From contig CAKOGP040002424.1 in the NCBI GenBank assembly GCA_933822405.4, forward strand, positions 120,251 through 184,250: a stretch of 64,000 nt of DNA, written 5' to 3'. The position numbers and the translations under genes were made by a program. Under the pieces are notes generated by a model. The model saw only the letters and a program-made list of their open reading frames with translations, was not told where the DNA came from and did not search any database. Origin of the DNA: Cylindrotheca closterium. Lineage: Eukaryota > Bacillariophyta > Bacillariophyceae > Bacillariales > Bacillariaceae. Of the stretch, positions 1-9,023 are shown piece after piece. Each line of letters starts with the position of its first letter. Positions within the stretch are counted from its first letter, which is position 1.

Positions 1-180
1 TTGGGAAAGACAATCTCAAAGTCATTGGAAATGGTTGGGCGTAATATTGTGGATTTGGAGGATGGTTTCGTCATCCCTACCACTTGGAATAGTTCAAAGA
101 GTGCAAACAAGACTAAAATGGCCACACCCGTACATACAATGGCAAAAGGCAAAGCCTTTTGTGGATGCTTGTTCAAGTAA
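1..180 (+). CDS. C-terminal end of a gene cut by the left window edge (possible)
   Basis: Frame 1 is open from the first base to a TAA at 178-180, giving 59 residues that end in CGCLFK. The reading is free of low-complexity sequence and includes GRNIVDLEDGFVIPTTW. No family is recognised. It is partial at its 5' end, so start, length and intron structure cannot be judged. A 59-codon open frame can arise by chance, so this is only a candidate. Confidence 0.35.
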   Translation: MGKTISKSLEMVGRNIVDLEDGFVIPTTWNSSKSANKTKMATPVHTMAKGKAFCGCLFK

Positions 181-672
181 TGCCGCAGTCTTCGGTGGAG
201 TCCACGTTGCAAGGATGACATTAGTCGTTTGGAGGTACGTTTTCGTCGCCGTTGTTGTCGAGGAAACCGAAATTCTTTCTTTCCAGTACTAGTACTAGTA
301 GTCTTATCATTGTTAGTTTCAGCTCCGGAACCGACTTCCAAGGACGATCGGCGAGCATTATTATTCGAAGCAGCCACAGCTGCATTTGGTCTGGTTCGTA
401 GCATGTTATTGTGTCCTTTTTCTATTATGGAATATGCTGGTTCTTGACTGATTCTTCCTTTGTCGTGCTTTGTATTTTTTTTGCTATCGTAGAATAGTCG
501 CCATGCAGTTACAATAGTTTGATGATGATGTTTGTTGGTATAAATCGGACAATGCGAGAATGATAAACGTGAGAACGATTTGAATTTTTGAAGCGTGCTG
601 TGGTCTGTCCACACACGGTCGACACTATCATAGTACAGTACGAAGTTTCGTCTCATTTGATTTGCCGGTACA
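181..672. other. Non-coding flank left of element 1
   Basis: I see no convincing gene here. Short frames exist at 229-447 but have no recognisable product. The last bases, ending GGTACA at 672, are the left target flank of retroelement copy 1. Element 2 is also preceded by ACA. Confidence 0.5.
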
Positions 673-854
673 CTATCGAAGATAGCCAACTGGCGCCTAC
701 CGCCTGGTTTCTTCCGTGAGGGATTCTTTCTTGGTGTGACTCTGGTGGGTTGTGGTGTGAAGCTGGTCTTTTGGATTGCGCGCGAAGCGTGCGGTTCCAG
801 AAGACCAGTCTTTGATATCCCGCAAAGCGGAATATCAGAGACTTGCTTGCCTAC
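673..854 (-). repeat. Split direct repeat B2 of element 1 (182 bp)
   Basis: It is identical to 1080-1261 and forms the outer 3' end of the element. It contains several hairpin-forming inverted repeats: ctatc-gaa-gatag at the very tip (673-685), a long imperfect stem at 763-808 around a GAA loop, and an 11-bp imperfect stem around AAA at 813-837. Confidence 0.9.
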
Positions 855-914
855 TAGGTCATGCATTGATGCAAATTGCAGCAATGCATGGCCTAACAGG
901 GATGTGGAGGGAGG
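855..914. repeat. 60-bp spacer with a 14-bp-arm hairpin between B2 and A2
   Basis: The spacer is found only between A2 and B2, not beside the other repeat copies. Bases 855-868 (taggtcatgcattg) pair with 882-895 (caatgcatggccta) with one G:T wobble, around a 13-nt loop that itself contains tgcaa-a-ttgca. The same spacer recurs in element 2 at 10874-10933. Confidence 0.7.
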
Positions 915-1079
915 GAAAGAAAGAAATAAACGTATTTCTTGATGTATACTCGCACACAAGTTCGATAAATTGATCGGACTTGGTGTTGCGGAGCAATGAT
1001 GTTGAGACGGTCGTTCGACCGTCGTCAGTATGATGAAAGGAATCCAATGATTCGTTCTCGAGCTTTCGTCTACGTTAGA
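915..1079 (-). repeat. Split direct repeat A2 of element 1 (165 bp)
   Basis: It matches 9024-9188. It holds agaaata-aacg-tatttct (922-939), a perfect gacggtcg-tt-cgaccgtc stem (1006-1023), and ends in tcta-cgt-taga. It abuts B1 at 1079/1080, so that junction reproduces the sequence expected if the two element ends were joined in a circle. Confidence 0.9.
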
Positions 1080-1261
1080 CTATCGAAGATAGCCAACTGG
1101 CGCCTACCGCCTGGTTTCTTCCGTGAGGGATTCTTTCTTGGTGTGACTCTGGTGGGTTGTGGTGTGAAGCTGGTCTTTTGGATTGCGCGCGAAGCGTGCG
1201 GTTCCAGAAGACCAGTCTTTGATATCCCGCAAAGCGGAATATCAGAGACTTGCTTGCCTAC
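1080..1261 (-). repeat. Split direct repeat B1 of element 1 (182 bp)
   Basis: This is an identical second copy of 673-854. It lies 123 bp beyond the stop codon of the recombinase gene. The bases between (1262-1384) are purine-rich and form the presumed 3' untranslated part. Confidence 0.9.
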
Positions 1262-1384
1262 CAAAAGTTGATGATCATGGTGTAATCAACCAACCACCAC
1301 AACACACGAGACGCCATAGAAGAAACAAGATGGAAGAAAACAGGAAGAAATAGGAAAGAAGAAAGATCGGAAGGAAAGATGGAT

Positions 1385-2671
1385 CTAAGAAGAAGGAGAA
1401 GAAGAAGAAGAAAATGTCAACTTCATTGCCCCTTGAATTGTTCGCTCAAGCGTGTCACCAATGGATTGAAAGCAGTCGCGGAGGTAGGTGGGCACAGAGC
1501 TCGGAAGCCAGCGTAATCGAAACGCGATTTCGTCATTATTGGCTCCACCTTTTTGTAAGCACACTGCTGCGGTGACCCGATTGGAATGAGGAACAATTAG
1601 ATGCCGGTTAATCCGCATATAGTGGTTTGGATTGGGATATGCCAAATCAACGGAACGGCGCATCACTTCAGAGACCTCCCTGGATTTTAAGAAGTGATAA
1701 GAAGACATGGTGCCAGAACTCCATACGCCAATAGGGCAAGTGCCAGGCACACCAAGCATTGTCTTGCGACGAATGATACAAACAGCAGCATCGACAGGAC
1801 AGTAAATTTGGTGGCCAGTGATCTTGAAGCGCTTCTTCACAAAGTTGAAAGCACTCTTATCATAACGCCAACAAAGCTCAAGCCACACAACATCACCACG
1901 GTTGTATCGTGTTACCAGATGATGGTGTGGGATCAACACATAATCCTTGTCAAAGAAACGAAAATCGATAGCCATCATAGCAAGTGGCATTCCCCGGAAC
2001 GCTTTGGGAACATCATTTTTGTGTGGGATTGTATTGAACAGTTTTCCACGGTCTAAATCGCCTTGAGAATATTCACTGGCCCGAAAACCAGTGAAAATAC
2101 CTAAGCGGGTCCAATCATATACACAGTGTACCTTACCAAGGAATGTGGCAGTGGGATCTGGTGAGTTAGCAAGCCATTGTTGCAACGCAACAAACATTTC
2201 CATGGTAAATGGTTCGTATCGTTCATTTTTCTGTTGCCAACAACGACGATCATGAATTTGCTGAAAGAGAAATGGGTGATACCGATTTTGCTTGCCGCCA
2301 TAAGCAGGATCCATAACTTGGATAGGGCGACCTAAGCGATATTGCAAGTATTTGTGAGCTGTTGACAAATAGTTACGAAGTGTATCCGCTTTCAAATCCT
2401 CTTTTTCTTTGGAGTTGTCACCTCGTTTGACATCACGAAGATAAGTGCCAAGTACAAGGATGCAACCGGCATCATCTAACTTTTGTAAATCGTGCTCGGA
2501 AAGTTCTTGTCTGATGCACCAATTGGCAAAAAATTGGGCTCGAGAGTCAAAAGATCTGTCGTTACGCGCCCGTACTGATCCCCTGTCGGCGGTTCTTTCA
2601 GCGTCAATGCAATCTTGGACAGCAGTTCGAAAGGCAGAAGGCAGATGCGACATGTCTGTAGTTGGGACCAT
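1385..2671 (-). CDS. Tyrosine recombinase of element 1
   Basis: This enzyme would integrate the circular DNA copy by site-specific recombination in the nucleus. It has 428 residues from the first ATG (2671); the frame is open back to 2779 without an ATG. The catalytic set of the family is visible: Arg197 in TGFRASE, His362 and Arg365 in PHSNRVTAA, RW at 387-388, and the nucleophile Tyr396 in PTYLRD. The HSxRVTAA and RW motifs match the recombinases of DIRS-like and Crypton-like elements. The start of the frame overlaps the end of the RT/RNase H frame by about 200-300 bp in a different frame, so it is probably expressed by internal initiation or a recoding event. It is identical in copy 2. Confidence 0.9.
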   Translation of the reverse strand: MVPTTDMSHLPSAFRTAVQDCIDAERTADRGSVRARNDRSFDSRAQFFANWCIRQELSEHDLQKLDDAGCILVLGTYLRDVKRGDNSKEKEDLKADTLRNYLSTAHKYLQYRLGRPIQVMDPAYGGKQNRYHPFLFQQIHDRRCWQQKNERYEPFTMEMFVALQQWLANSPDPTATFLGKVHCVYDWTRLGIFTGFRASEYSQGDLDRGKLFNTIPHKNDVPKAFRGMPLAMMAIDFRFFDKDYVLIPHHHLVTRYNRGDVVWLELCWRYDKSAFNFVKKRFKITGHQIYCPVDAAVCIIRRKTMLGVPGTCPIGVWSSGTMSSYHFLKSREVSEVMRRSVDLAYPNPNHYMRINRHLIVPHSNRVTAAVCLQKGGANNDEIAFRLRWLPSSVPTYLRDCFQSIGDTLERTIQGAMKLTFSSSSSPSS

Positions 2672-5280
2672 TCCGCGATAACGGAGGCCAATGAATTCTC
2701 GTGATCTTTTCCTTGAAGTTGTGGTCGACTTAGGGCGTCCGCTGCTCCGTTCTGATTTCCAGGATGATGTTTGGGACAAACTTTCATGAGTAATTGAGAG
2801 GCTTCAACAAGCAATGCAGAACCTATTCGAGCCAGTCCCTGTAGAAGAGGATCTTTTGTCCTGGATGCTGTCGACATCCAAGACACAGCCGTTGTATTAT
2901 CGATCAATAAAGCTAAAATGTAGCCCCCATCGATGGGGCCGAGAAGTATCACACATTTGATGCAGATCCAAAGGTTGATGAGTGCACCCAGATATTCCAA
3001 TGGGTTGATGTGTAAGAAACCATCAGGTAACGCTGGGTCATTAGATGAGATTTTTATTTCACGCATCTCAAAACCTGCTTCGACAAGAGTATCACGGGTC
3101 AGGCGCCAGAGGAAACTGAAATCAGCACTCCAGCCACCCAAGCCACCATAGCTTGCGTCGGAATATGCACGATGAGTGTAGTCACGATCCAGGTACAAAG
3201 CGATAGGCCGAGACCAAAGTGGGCTGTCCTCAGGCGCCAATAATGTCTCCAACAGTTGATGGATTGTAGCAACTGCCACACGCGATAGGTAGATACGAGA
3301 ACATGTCCACCAGCTTCGTTTGTCGGAGAAGGCATTCTTGGCAGCCTGTGTCAGTGCATTTTGCAAGTTAAAGCTCAAGAAATTGCCCCATGGTGCAATT
3401 TCAGATGCAGATCGGACAATACCAACAATCTTTGCCATCTCACGAGGAGAAACGCAACGTGGACGACGTTTCAGGATGTCCAACAACTGTGAGTGCAAGT
3501 CTTCCCGTTTGTAGAGTGGCCAAGAAACCGTCATATTGTGTGTATTGATACGAAATCCTAGAAACAAAAAGGTTTCTGTAACCTCAGGTTCCCACTTTTT
3601 GTCCTGGAGGCAGTCACCACGGCGCTTATCACCATGACCAAAAACCTCAAAGGCAGACATCACACTGTGATTGATTGCTTGCTTGATATGTTCAGCAAAG
3701 GCGGCAACTGCATTGTCGTCAACATAGCTAGCATTGTACATTCGAACAAGTTCGGTCACAGACAACGGTGGGTGATGGGAATCAGCAGGGACCGTGCACA
3801 AAGGAGTAGAAGTATCAACGGCAATGGTACATTTACGGACCAGCGCATGTAATTTGTCCAAAGGAACATCAACACGACAAGTTGCCAAGACCTCCCGTAG
3901 GTCGGCAAGAACACAGTAGAATGATGGAGCATTCCTTGAACCAAACACCTGGCCCACTGGGACAATCAAGTAGTCTGAGTATACATATGCAAATGCCACA
4001 GCTACATCTGGATGATAAAGCACACGTCGAAAGGCGGCTTCAATATCGTCAGCATGAACCAAAATAGGACTTGTCGGTTTGGTGATGCGCATACGGAGAA
4101 CTTGACGTAGAAACCTCTTGAACGCAAACTGGTAGTGGATTGGAGGGCACTGCTCACCGGACTTATCTTGCTTTGGTTTGGGGATATAGGTGTTGATTGA
4201 TCCTAAGTCGTCAGGACCATTGGAACAGTCAATGCAAATCCGACCTTTACCTTTGTCAAAAACCCACTGGATAGGATTAATAACCAGACCTGGGATGAAT
4301 TGGAACACAAACCGTAAATAGTGAATATGATAAGCCTTCCATTCTTCTTTTGCAAACTTCTCCTCAACTTTGGAAGAATTGGCAGCAACTGCTGGATGGT
4401 TATCATATTCTTCTCTAAGGACAGTAGCAGACATAGGAGTTGTGTATTGGGCTTTGATAGGAACACCCTCAGTTTGGATGCGATAAGCCATTTCAAGTTT
4501 GAGTGGTGGGTATTCAGCCGGAACCTCTTTGTTATGCAAAGTAGAGTCAATGACATCCCATTCTGCGTTGAAATCTCGATCAGAATTGACGTATTCGCCA
4601 CCCAACCAACGAATGAAATCCCCATGTAGAAAATCGAAACGAAGAAGACCCGCAGAATTGAGCTTTGCCCGTGTAGGATCCAACCTTGTCGGAATACCCG
4701 TTGTTGGTAGAACACGTGGTTCTTTCAAACAAGCCAGCGAAGTGACAGAGGCAAAGCGACGAAGAGAGGCATATTGACGCCACTGAGGCAACGCAATAAT
4801 CACGTTGTGTCTATCCACTGTCGACAGAAAGCCCCAAGCATAATGAATCATGGATCGAGGGTTGACCTTTGCGTGGGTGCTGTAGCGATCTTTGTGTACT
4901 TTTCCAAAACCCCATTGTCTTTTGCGAGTAGTCTTCCAAGGACGAGAGAAGGGAAACTCCAAAAGCAGAGAATTTTTCGCCAAAGCCGGAGTCACCAGGG
5001 TCAGCACGTTATAATCTGTTTCATCCAAATAGTTGCTTGCCTGTACCAGGTGGGCAATCAGCATAAATGTCGGCTGAACTTGTCCATTTCCAGGAATATT
5101 TTCATGTAGCGTCTTAGTAGGAGTGTTGAATTTCTTTTCTTTTCCCCATGGTAGACACGGCACAGTCTTAAGAGGCAACTCACGAATCGGAAGATATTGC
5201 CAGTCCCAATCTCCAGGCCATCTGTTTTTGATCCGAGCTGGTGGTGTCTTGTGAAACCGACGCCTTGGGGGAACCATGAT
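2476..5280 (-). CDS. Reverse transcriptase / RNase H of element 1
   Basis: It copies element RNA into DNA. From the ATG at 5280 it has 934 residues. RT motifs include KGRICIDCSN (about 345-355), the first catalytic aspartate in VHADDIEAAF (about 408-417), GQVFGSRNAPSF (about 443-454), and the YVDDN active site (about 519-523). RNase H follows with SDAS (Asp about 708), NPLEY (Glu about 762), IDNTT (Asp about 794) and ADALSR (about 847-852). The remaining C-terminal tail of about 80 residues overlaps the recombinase frame, and I see no DAM-like methyltransferase there, unlike DIRS1 and PAT. The frame is the same as Gag and is open upstream to the Gag TGA, so a readthrough Gag-RT fusion is possible. 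Confidence 0.92.
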   Translation of the reverse strand: MMVPPRRRFHKTPPARIKNRWPGDWDWQYLPIRELPLKTVPCLPWGKEKKFNTPTKTLHENIPGNGQVQPTFMLIAHLVQASNYLDETDYNVLTLVTPALAKNSLLLEFPFSRPWKTTRKRQWGFGKVHKDRYSTHAKVNPRSMIHYAWGFLSTVDRHNVIIALPQWRQYASLRRFASVTSLACLKEPRVLPTTGIPTRLDPTRAKLNSAGLLRFDFLHGDFIRWLGGEYVNSDRDFNAEWDVIDSTLHNKEVPAEYPPLKLEMAYRIQTEGVPIKAQYTTPMSATVLREEYDNHPAVAANSSKVEEKFAKEEWKAYHIHYLRFVFQFIPGLVINPIQWVFDKGKGRICIDCSNGPDDLGSINTYIPKPKQDKSGEQCPPIHYQFAFKRFLRQVLRMRITKPTSPILVHADDIEAAFRRVLYHPDVAVAFAYVYSDYLIVPVGQVFGSRNAPSFYCVLADLREVLATCRVDVPLDKLHALVRKCTIAVDTSTPLCTVPADSHHPPLSVTELVRMYNASYVDDNAVAAFAEHIKQAINHSVMSAFEVFGHGDKRRGDCLQDKKWEPEVTETFLFLGFRINTHNMTVSWPLYKREDLHSQLLDILKRRPRCVSPREMAKIVGIVRSASEIAPWGNFLSFNLQNALTQAAKNAFSDKRSWWTCSRIYLSRVAVATIHQLLETLLAPEDSPLWSRPIALYLDRDYTHRAYSDASYGGLGGWSADFSFLWRLTRDTLVEAGFEMREIKISSNDPALPDGFLHINPLEYLGALINLWICIKCVILLGPIDGGYILALLIDNTTAVSWMSTASRTKDPLLQGLARIGSALLVEASQLLMKVCPKHHPGNQNGAADALSRPQLQGKDHENSLASVIAEWSQLQTCRICLLPFELLSKIALTLKEPPTGDQYGRVTTDLLTLEPNFLPIGASDKNFPSTIYKS

Positions 5281-5355
5281 CTTTACTCTGTCTGATACCA
5301 CTGGCTTGGAGTCGTGCTCCACAAGCTGGGCCCCTTCGGGTACCAGTGGATCCCA

Positions 5356-8300
5356 TCACCAAGTTGTACTTGGAGTCAGTTTCTTGAATGCCTTGCTCGG
5401 CAAAATATGATCGTGATACTTCTTTATGAAATCGACAATTGGCTTCCAATCCTCTTCTTTGTAGGTGGCCGCGGACCAACGCGCATCATTCAAATCGATA
5501 TGAAGACGAGTTTTGCCAGCATAGCGGCCCACCTTGTGGGTCTTACAAGTCCCGGGTTTGGAACAAGTACAATGGCCCTCAAAGGTGGAATTTAAACAGA
5601 TGGGATACAATGTGTTCTTACCAGAAGTGCGTTTAGCGTGAGGATCCACAATCAAGGGATAGGTGCCCCGTTGGACCACTGGGTATAACATTTCCGACGG
5701 AGATTTCTTTCCCAAAGGAGTGACAGTATGATTCCACACAAATAGTGGACTGGTGTTACGAAAGGGAACATTCTCTTTATCATCCCGAGTACGCTCCGTC
5801 GTCTTTGGCTTTGGTAGGTCCAAAAGCCGTGAAGGCGCAGCTTTTTCAGGGGCAAAGAAAGGTGAAGAAGACATCGCCCACGAACATTCGTTTGGAGCAG
5901 TATACCGACCAGCTCCCCAATTGCGCTGTATGCGAGTATAGTAGTCATGAAGAACATTTACTACACTCTCCGTCTGAGCCATAAAACCTGCACTATTCGT
6001 TTTTGACGGCACCGACATAAATACTGCATTACGGTCATTTGTGGGCCACGCATCACTAATACCATAATTTTCCACATCATGTCCAATACGATGGTCAACG
6101 AACTTCTTCAGAATGTGAAATAGTTCACTTAAATCGCGAACGTAAGCAGCTGTACACTGTGCAGGTGTCTGAGCCCATCTACGACCCAAATTTGTGTTCA
6201 GGACATATTGACATATGTGTCGCAAACAATGACCAAAGAGTGAACTGCAGAAAAGTTCATCATTGTAATCTCCGTTATCCGAAGTTGGGTTTGTAGAGCC
6301 CAAGAGTGCAAAATGATAGTATATCACCATTGCAAATTCTTTCATCTGCTGCCAACTTAATCCGTCACTTGGTAGGTAATCAGAAGAAAAGTCTTCCGAA
6401 ATACAGGGTAGGAATGCTAGCAATGAAAACCGTTTGGACGTTCCTGGTGGTGGAGCGCTGTCAGGATCCACCCACCATGTAGCAATATCAAAACTACGCT
6501 TGATGAAGGCGCTGTCCATTACGGACCGCAAATCACATTGTAGCTCTCCAACTTGCGAGAATGTTCCAAATTGGTATTTGGTTCGGTACTCTATAGCCGT
6601 ACAAACAATATTCGCAGCCACACTGCCATCATTTTTGTAATCAAAACCTTCCAGACATCTACGCCCAATTTCTGTTGGTAGTCCAAATTGGAGAACGTCA
6701 GATGCCATTCGATCACCGAGAGATGTTCGCACCATCCCCACCGTAGGAGGGACTGGATGCAACAACCAATATCCAATTGCCTTCAATTCCGGGGGGCAAC
6801 AAATGCGCTCCATGTCCGAGTTAATACTGGCAGTCCGCACAGGGGTATATTTGGACCGCAAATTTGGCTTGTTTGTGGTGAATCCGGGATGGGCCGGATA
6901 ATAACCCATCGGATACATTGCACTTCCGTACCCTGCGGGATAAGATAGGTTTGGATGCGAAGCAGTATACATGTGAGGAGAAGGTATCCCTGGCGATGCT
7001 GGAAACATCTGTTGATGGTGCATCGGTGTTGGCAACCCAGGCGTCGGCAATCCTGTGTTATGTCCAGCAAACGGGGACGGGCCCCGAGGGGTAGGATCAA
7101 TTTGGACTCGTGGACCTTGTTGAAATGGAGAATTCCATGTTGAATTGTGGATTCCATTAGGAGGCATACCTTGGGCTGGCGACTGGAGTGGTATGTTTGT
7201 ACCGTTCATAACACCAGCAAACGGATTACCTCCTGTGGCATCGTGGAAACAATTGGAATTGGGATGATTGACACCCATGTGACGATTTTGCAAAGGAGAT
7301 GGCGTCACCGCTGGCAGCTGTCTATCCGCAAAAGATTGGGTCCCAGCATGATCTTCAGGTGGCTCATAATTAGTTCCGTGCCCATCTTCGAAATGACCAT
7401 CCTCAGTAAGGACGATCAAATCTCCACGAGCTGGTACCGGTGTACGAATTGGTGCTTGACGCAAGCTAGGCTTGTGGCGCTTAGCCGCCTGAATGAACTC
7501 TGCCATGTCATCATCCACAGGCAGACCGGCAGGTGCTGCACTAGGCAACGGCAACCGTTGGGCAACATATCCTTCAGGATCTTGAGCAGAGGATGGGAGT
7601 GGTCGAGGTGTATATTGCAAGTACGATTCCGGAACCTCACTCCCAGGATCTAAATCCAGCAACTTGTACCATTTGGATACACGACCATCCCATGACCTTT
7701 CTTCATCTTCATATGGGAAGAGGTAGTTGACAAAGGCTTGACATTCAGCAGGTAAAGTTGTACCCAAAGCTTCAGGAAAGGAATCCGACACACGCATGTT
7801 GTGCATCTTGACACGAGCACGCATCTTGAATCCAAGAGGCGACGTTGGCAAAGAGGCACTGCGATAAATGATTTGCATGAGATGGCTTCTGAGGAAACGA
7901 TCCATTTGTTCTTGGAATGGGGAGAGCAAAGCCTTATCCAAAACTTGATCGTTGTCGAGATCTTCCTTGGTGGGGAAAGAATACCAGAGTGGCATAGCAT
8001 CCACAACAGGGACAGCAAAACTTGCAGGACTATCTTTAACGGCCGTGAACCAAGATTCAATAATTGGCTTTCGTGTCTTCATTAGATGAAGAAGACCCGA
8101 GAAGACCTTTTTCCGATTAGCAATACTATTCTGAAATTCATCAAAACCGCCGCTCGCAGGCCAAACAAAACCCACAGGACAAGCAGACATGGTTGGAAAG
8201 AAAAGAATTTTCCAAGCATCACGATTGAATGGTTTATTACCAATTGCATCTCCATCTGTCATCAAAACAGGAAGAAGAGCTTTGGCAAAGTCAATTCGAT

Positions 8301-8868
8301 TGCCCGTCAAAGGGGACGCAAAAGTATGTCCGGACATTGATCCCAACAGAAAATGGGTCTGTTTTGTGGGATCACTAACATACTGGCGCGCAAGATCATT
8401 GGTGACAATTTCCCCAAGGGGAGCCGGAGCTCCACACGTATTGGGTTCCAATATATCCGGTTTGGTCAAGACCGGATTGGAAATAAACATAATGTGACAT
8501 GGCTCTCCATCTTCACCTTTCCTGACCAAAAGGGCAAAACCAGGAGACAATGTTTCTCCATTTCTCAACCGCTGGGCTGTAGTCAACTGAGGATCGTTCC
8601 ACTTGTCAAACAGTTGCTCCAACTCTTCCATCCGTTGATCCTCGGGCTCCAAATCCTCCGGGCAGGTCACCTGATATACCGGGGTGGTGGTATTGGTGAC
8701 AGGGTGGCCGAATGATTGATGGATTGTTTTGTCCAATCTCATTCCTCGCCTAGGATTGATGAGTTGATCGTGGATGGTCAAGTCTTTATGGGGCAGACGA
8801 GTGAGCTGATCCCAGAAGGTACGGCCGCGGGTTCCATGTTCCGACGCGAAAGCATCAGTCAAGAACTT
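5356..8868 (-). CDS. Gag-like structural protein of element 1
   Basis: This is the first ORF of the element, 1170 residues from the first ATG at 8868. By position it should be the nucleoprotein that packages element RNA. I recognise no named domain. The middle (about residues 490-680) is rich in Pro, Gly, His and Met, including PSPFAGHNTGLPTPGLPTP, and looks disordered. Near the C-terminus there is a Cys/His cluster, CLNSTFEGHCTCSKPGTCKTH, which could be an unusual zinc knuckle. The stop is TGA (5358-5356), and the same frame stays open for 11 codons into the RT frame. The protein is identical in copy 2, so copy 2 gives no independent evidence of selection. Confidence 0.75.
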   Translation of the reverse strand, partial: KFLTDAFASEHGTRGRTFWDQLTRLPHKDLTIHDQLINPRRGMRLDKTIHQSFGHPVTNTTTPVYQVTCPEDLEPEDQRMEELEQLFDKWNDPQLTTAQRLRNGETLSPGFALLVRKGEDGEPCHIMFISNPVLTKPDILEPNTCGAPAPLGEIVTNDLARQYVSDPTKQTHFLLGSMSGHTFASPLTGNRIDFAKALLPVLMTDGDAIGNKPFNRDAWKILFFPTMSACPVGFVWPASGGFDEFQNSIANRKKVFSGLLHLMKTRKPIIESWFTAVKDSPASFAVPVVDAMPLWYSFPTKEDLDNDQVLDKALLSPFQEQMDRFLRSHLMQIIYRSASLPTSPLGFKMRARVKMHNMRVSDSFPEALGTTLPAECQAFVNYLFPYEDEERSWDGRVSKWYKLLDLDPGSEVPESYLQYTPRPLPSSAQDPEGYVAQRLPLPSAAPAGLPVDDDMAEFIQAAKRHKPSLRQAPIRTPVPARGDLIVLTEDGHFEDGHGTNYEPPEDHAGTQSFADRQLPAVTPSPLQNRHMGVNHPNSNCFHDATGGNPFAGVMNGTNIPLQSPAQGMPPNGIHNSTWNSPFQQGPRVQIDPTPRGPSPFAGHNTGLPTPGLPTPMHHQQMFPASPGIPSPHMYTASHPNLSYPAGYGSAMYPMGYYPAHPGFTTNKPNLRSKYTPVRTASINSDMERICCPPELKAIGYWLLHPVPPTVGMVRTSLGDRMASDVLQFGLPTEIGRRCLEGFDYKNDGSVAANIVCTAIEYRTKYQFGTFSQVGELQCDLRSVMDSAFIKRSFDIATWWVDPDSAPPPGTSKRFSLLAFLPCISEDFSSDYLPSDGLSWQQMKEFAMVIYYHFALLGSTNPTSDNGDYNDELFCSSLFGHCLRHICQYVLNTNLGRRWAQTPAQCTAAYVRDLSELFHILKKFVDHRIGHDVENYGISDAWPTNDRNAVFMSVPSKTNSAGFMAQTESVVNVLHDYYTRIQRNWGAGRYTAPNECSWAMSSSPFFAPEKAAPSRLLDLPKPKTTERTRDDKENVPFRNTSPLFVWNHTVTPLGKKSPSEMLYPVVQRGTYPLIVDPHAKRTSGKNTLYPICLNSTFEGHCTCSKPGTCKTHKVGRYAGKTRLHIDLNDARWSAATYKEEDWKPIVDFIKKYHDHILPSKAFKKLTPSTTW

Positions 8869-9023
8869 CATGATGAGGCAGCAAGCAGGGATGGTGCGGC
8901 GGAAGGGAAGATGAAAGAGCACTAAAGGTCAGGTGTGATAGAGCGTAAATTCGACAGCTAACACAGGCAGTTTTCGCAGATCAGATCTACTACTCTTCGC
9001 CAACAACTTGATTCGAGAGTATT

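Noticed and set aside
736..1271. Short open frames repeated inside the element repeats (for example 996-1271 and 11015-11290)
   Set aside because: They repeat only because the DNA repeats do, they exist on both strands, and the region is dominated by hairpins.
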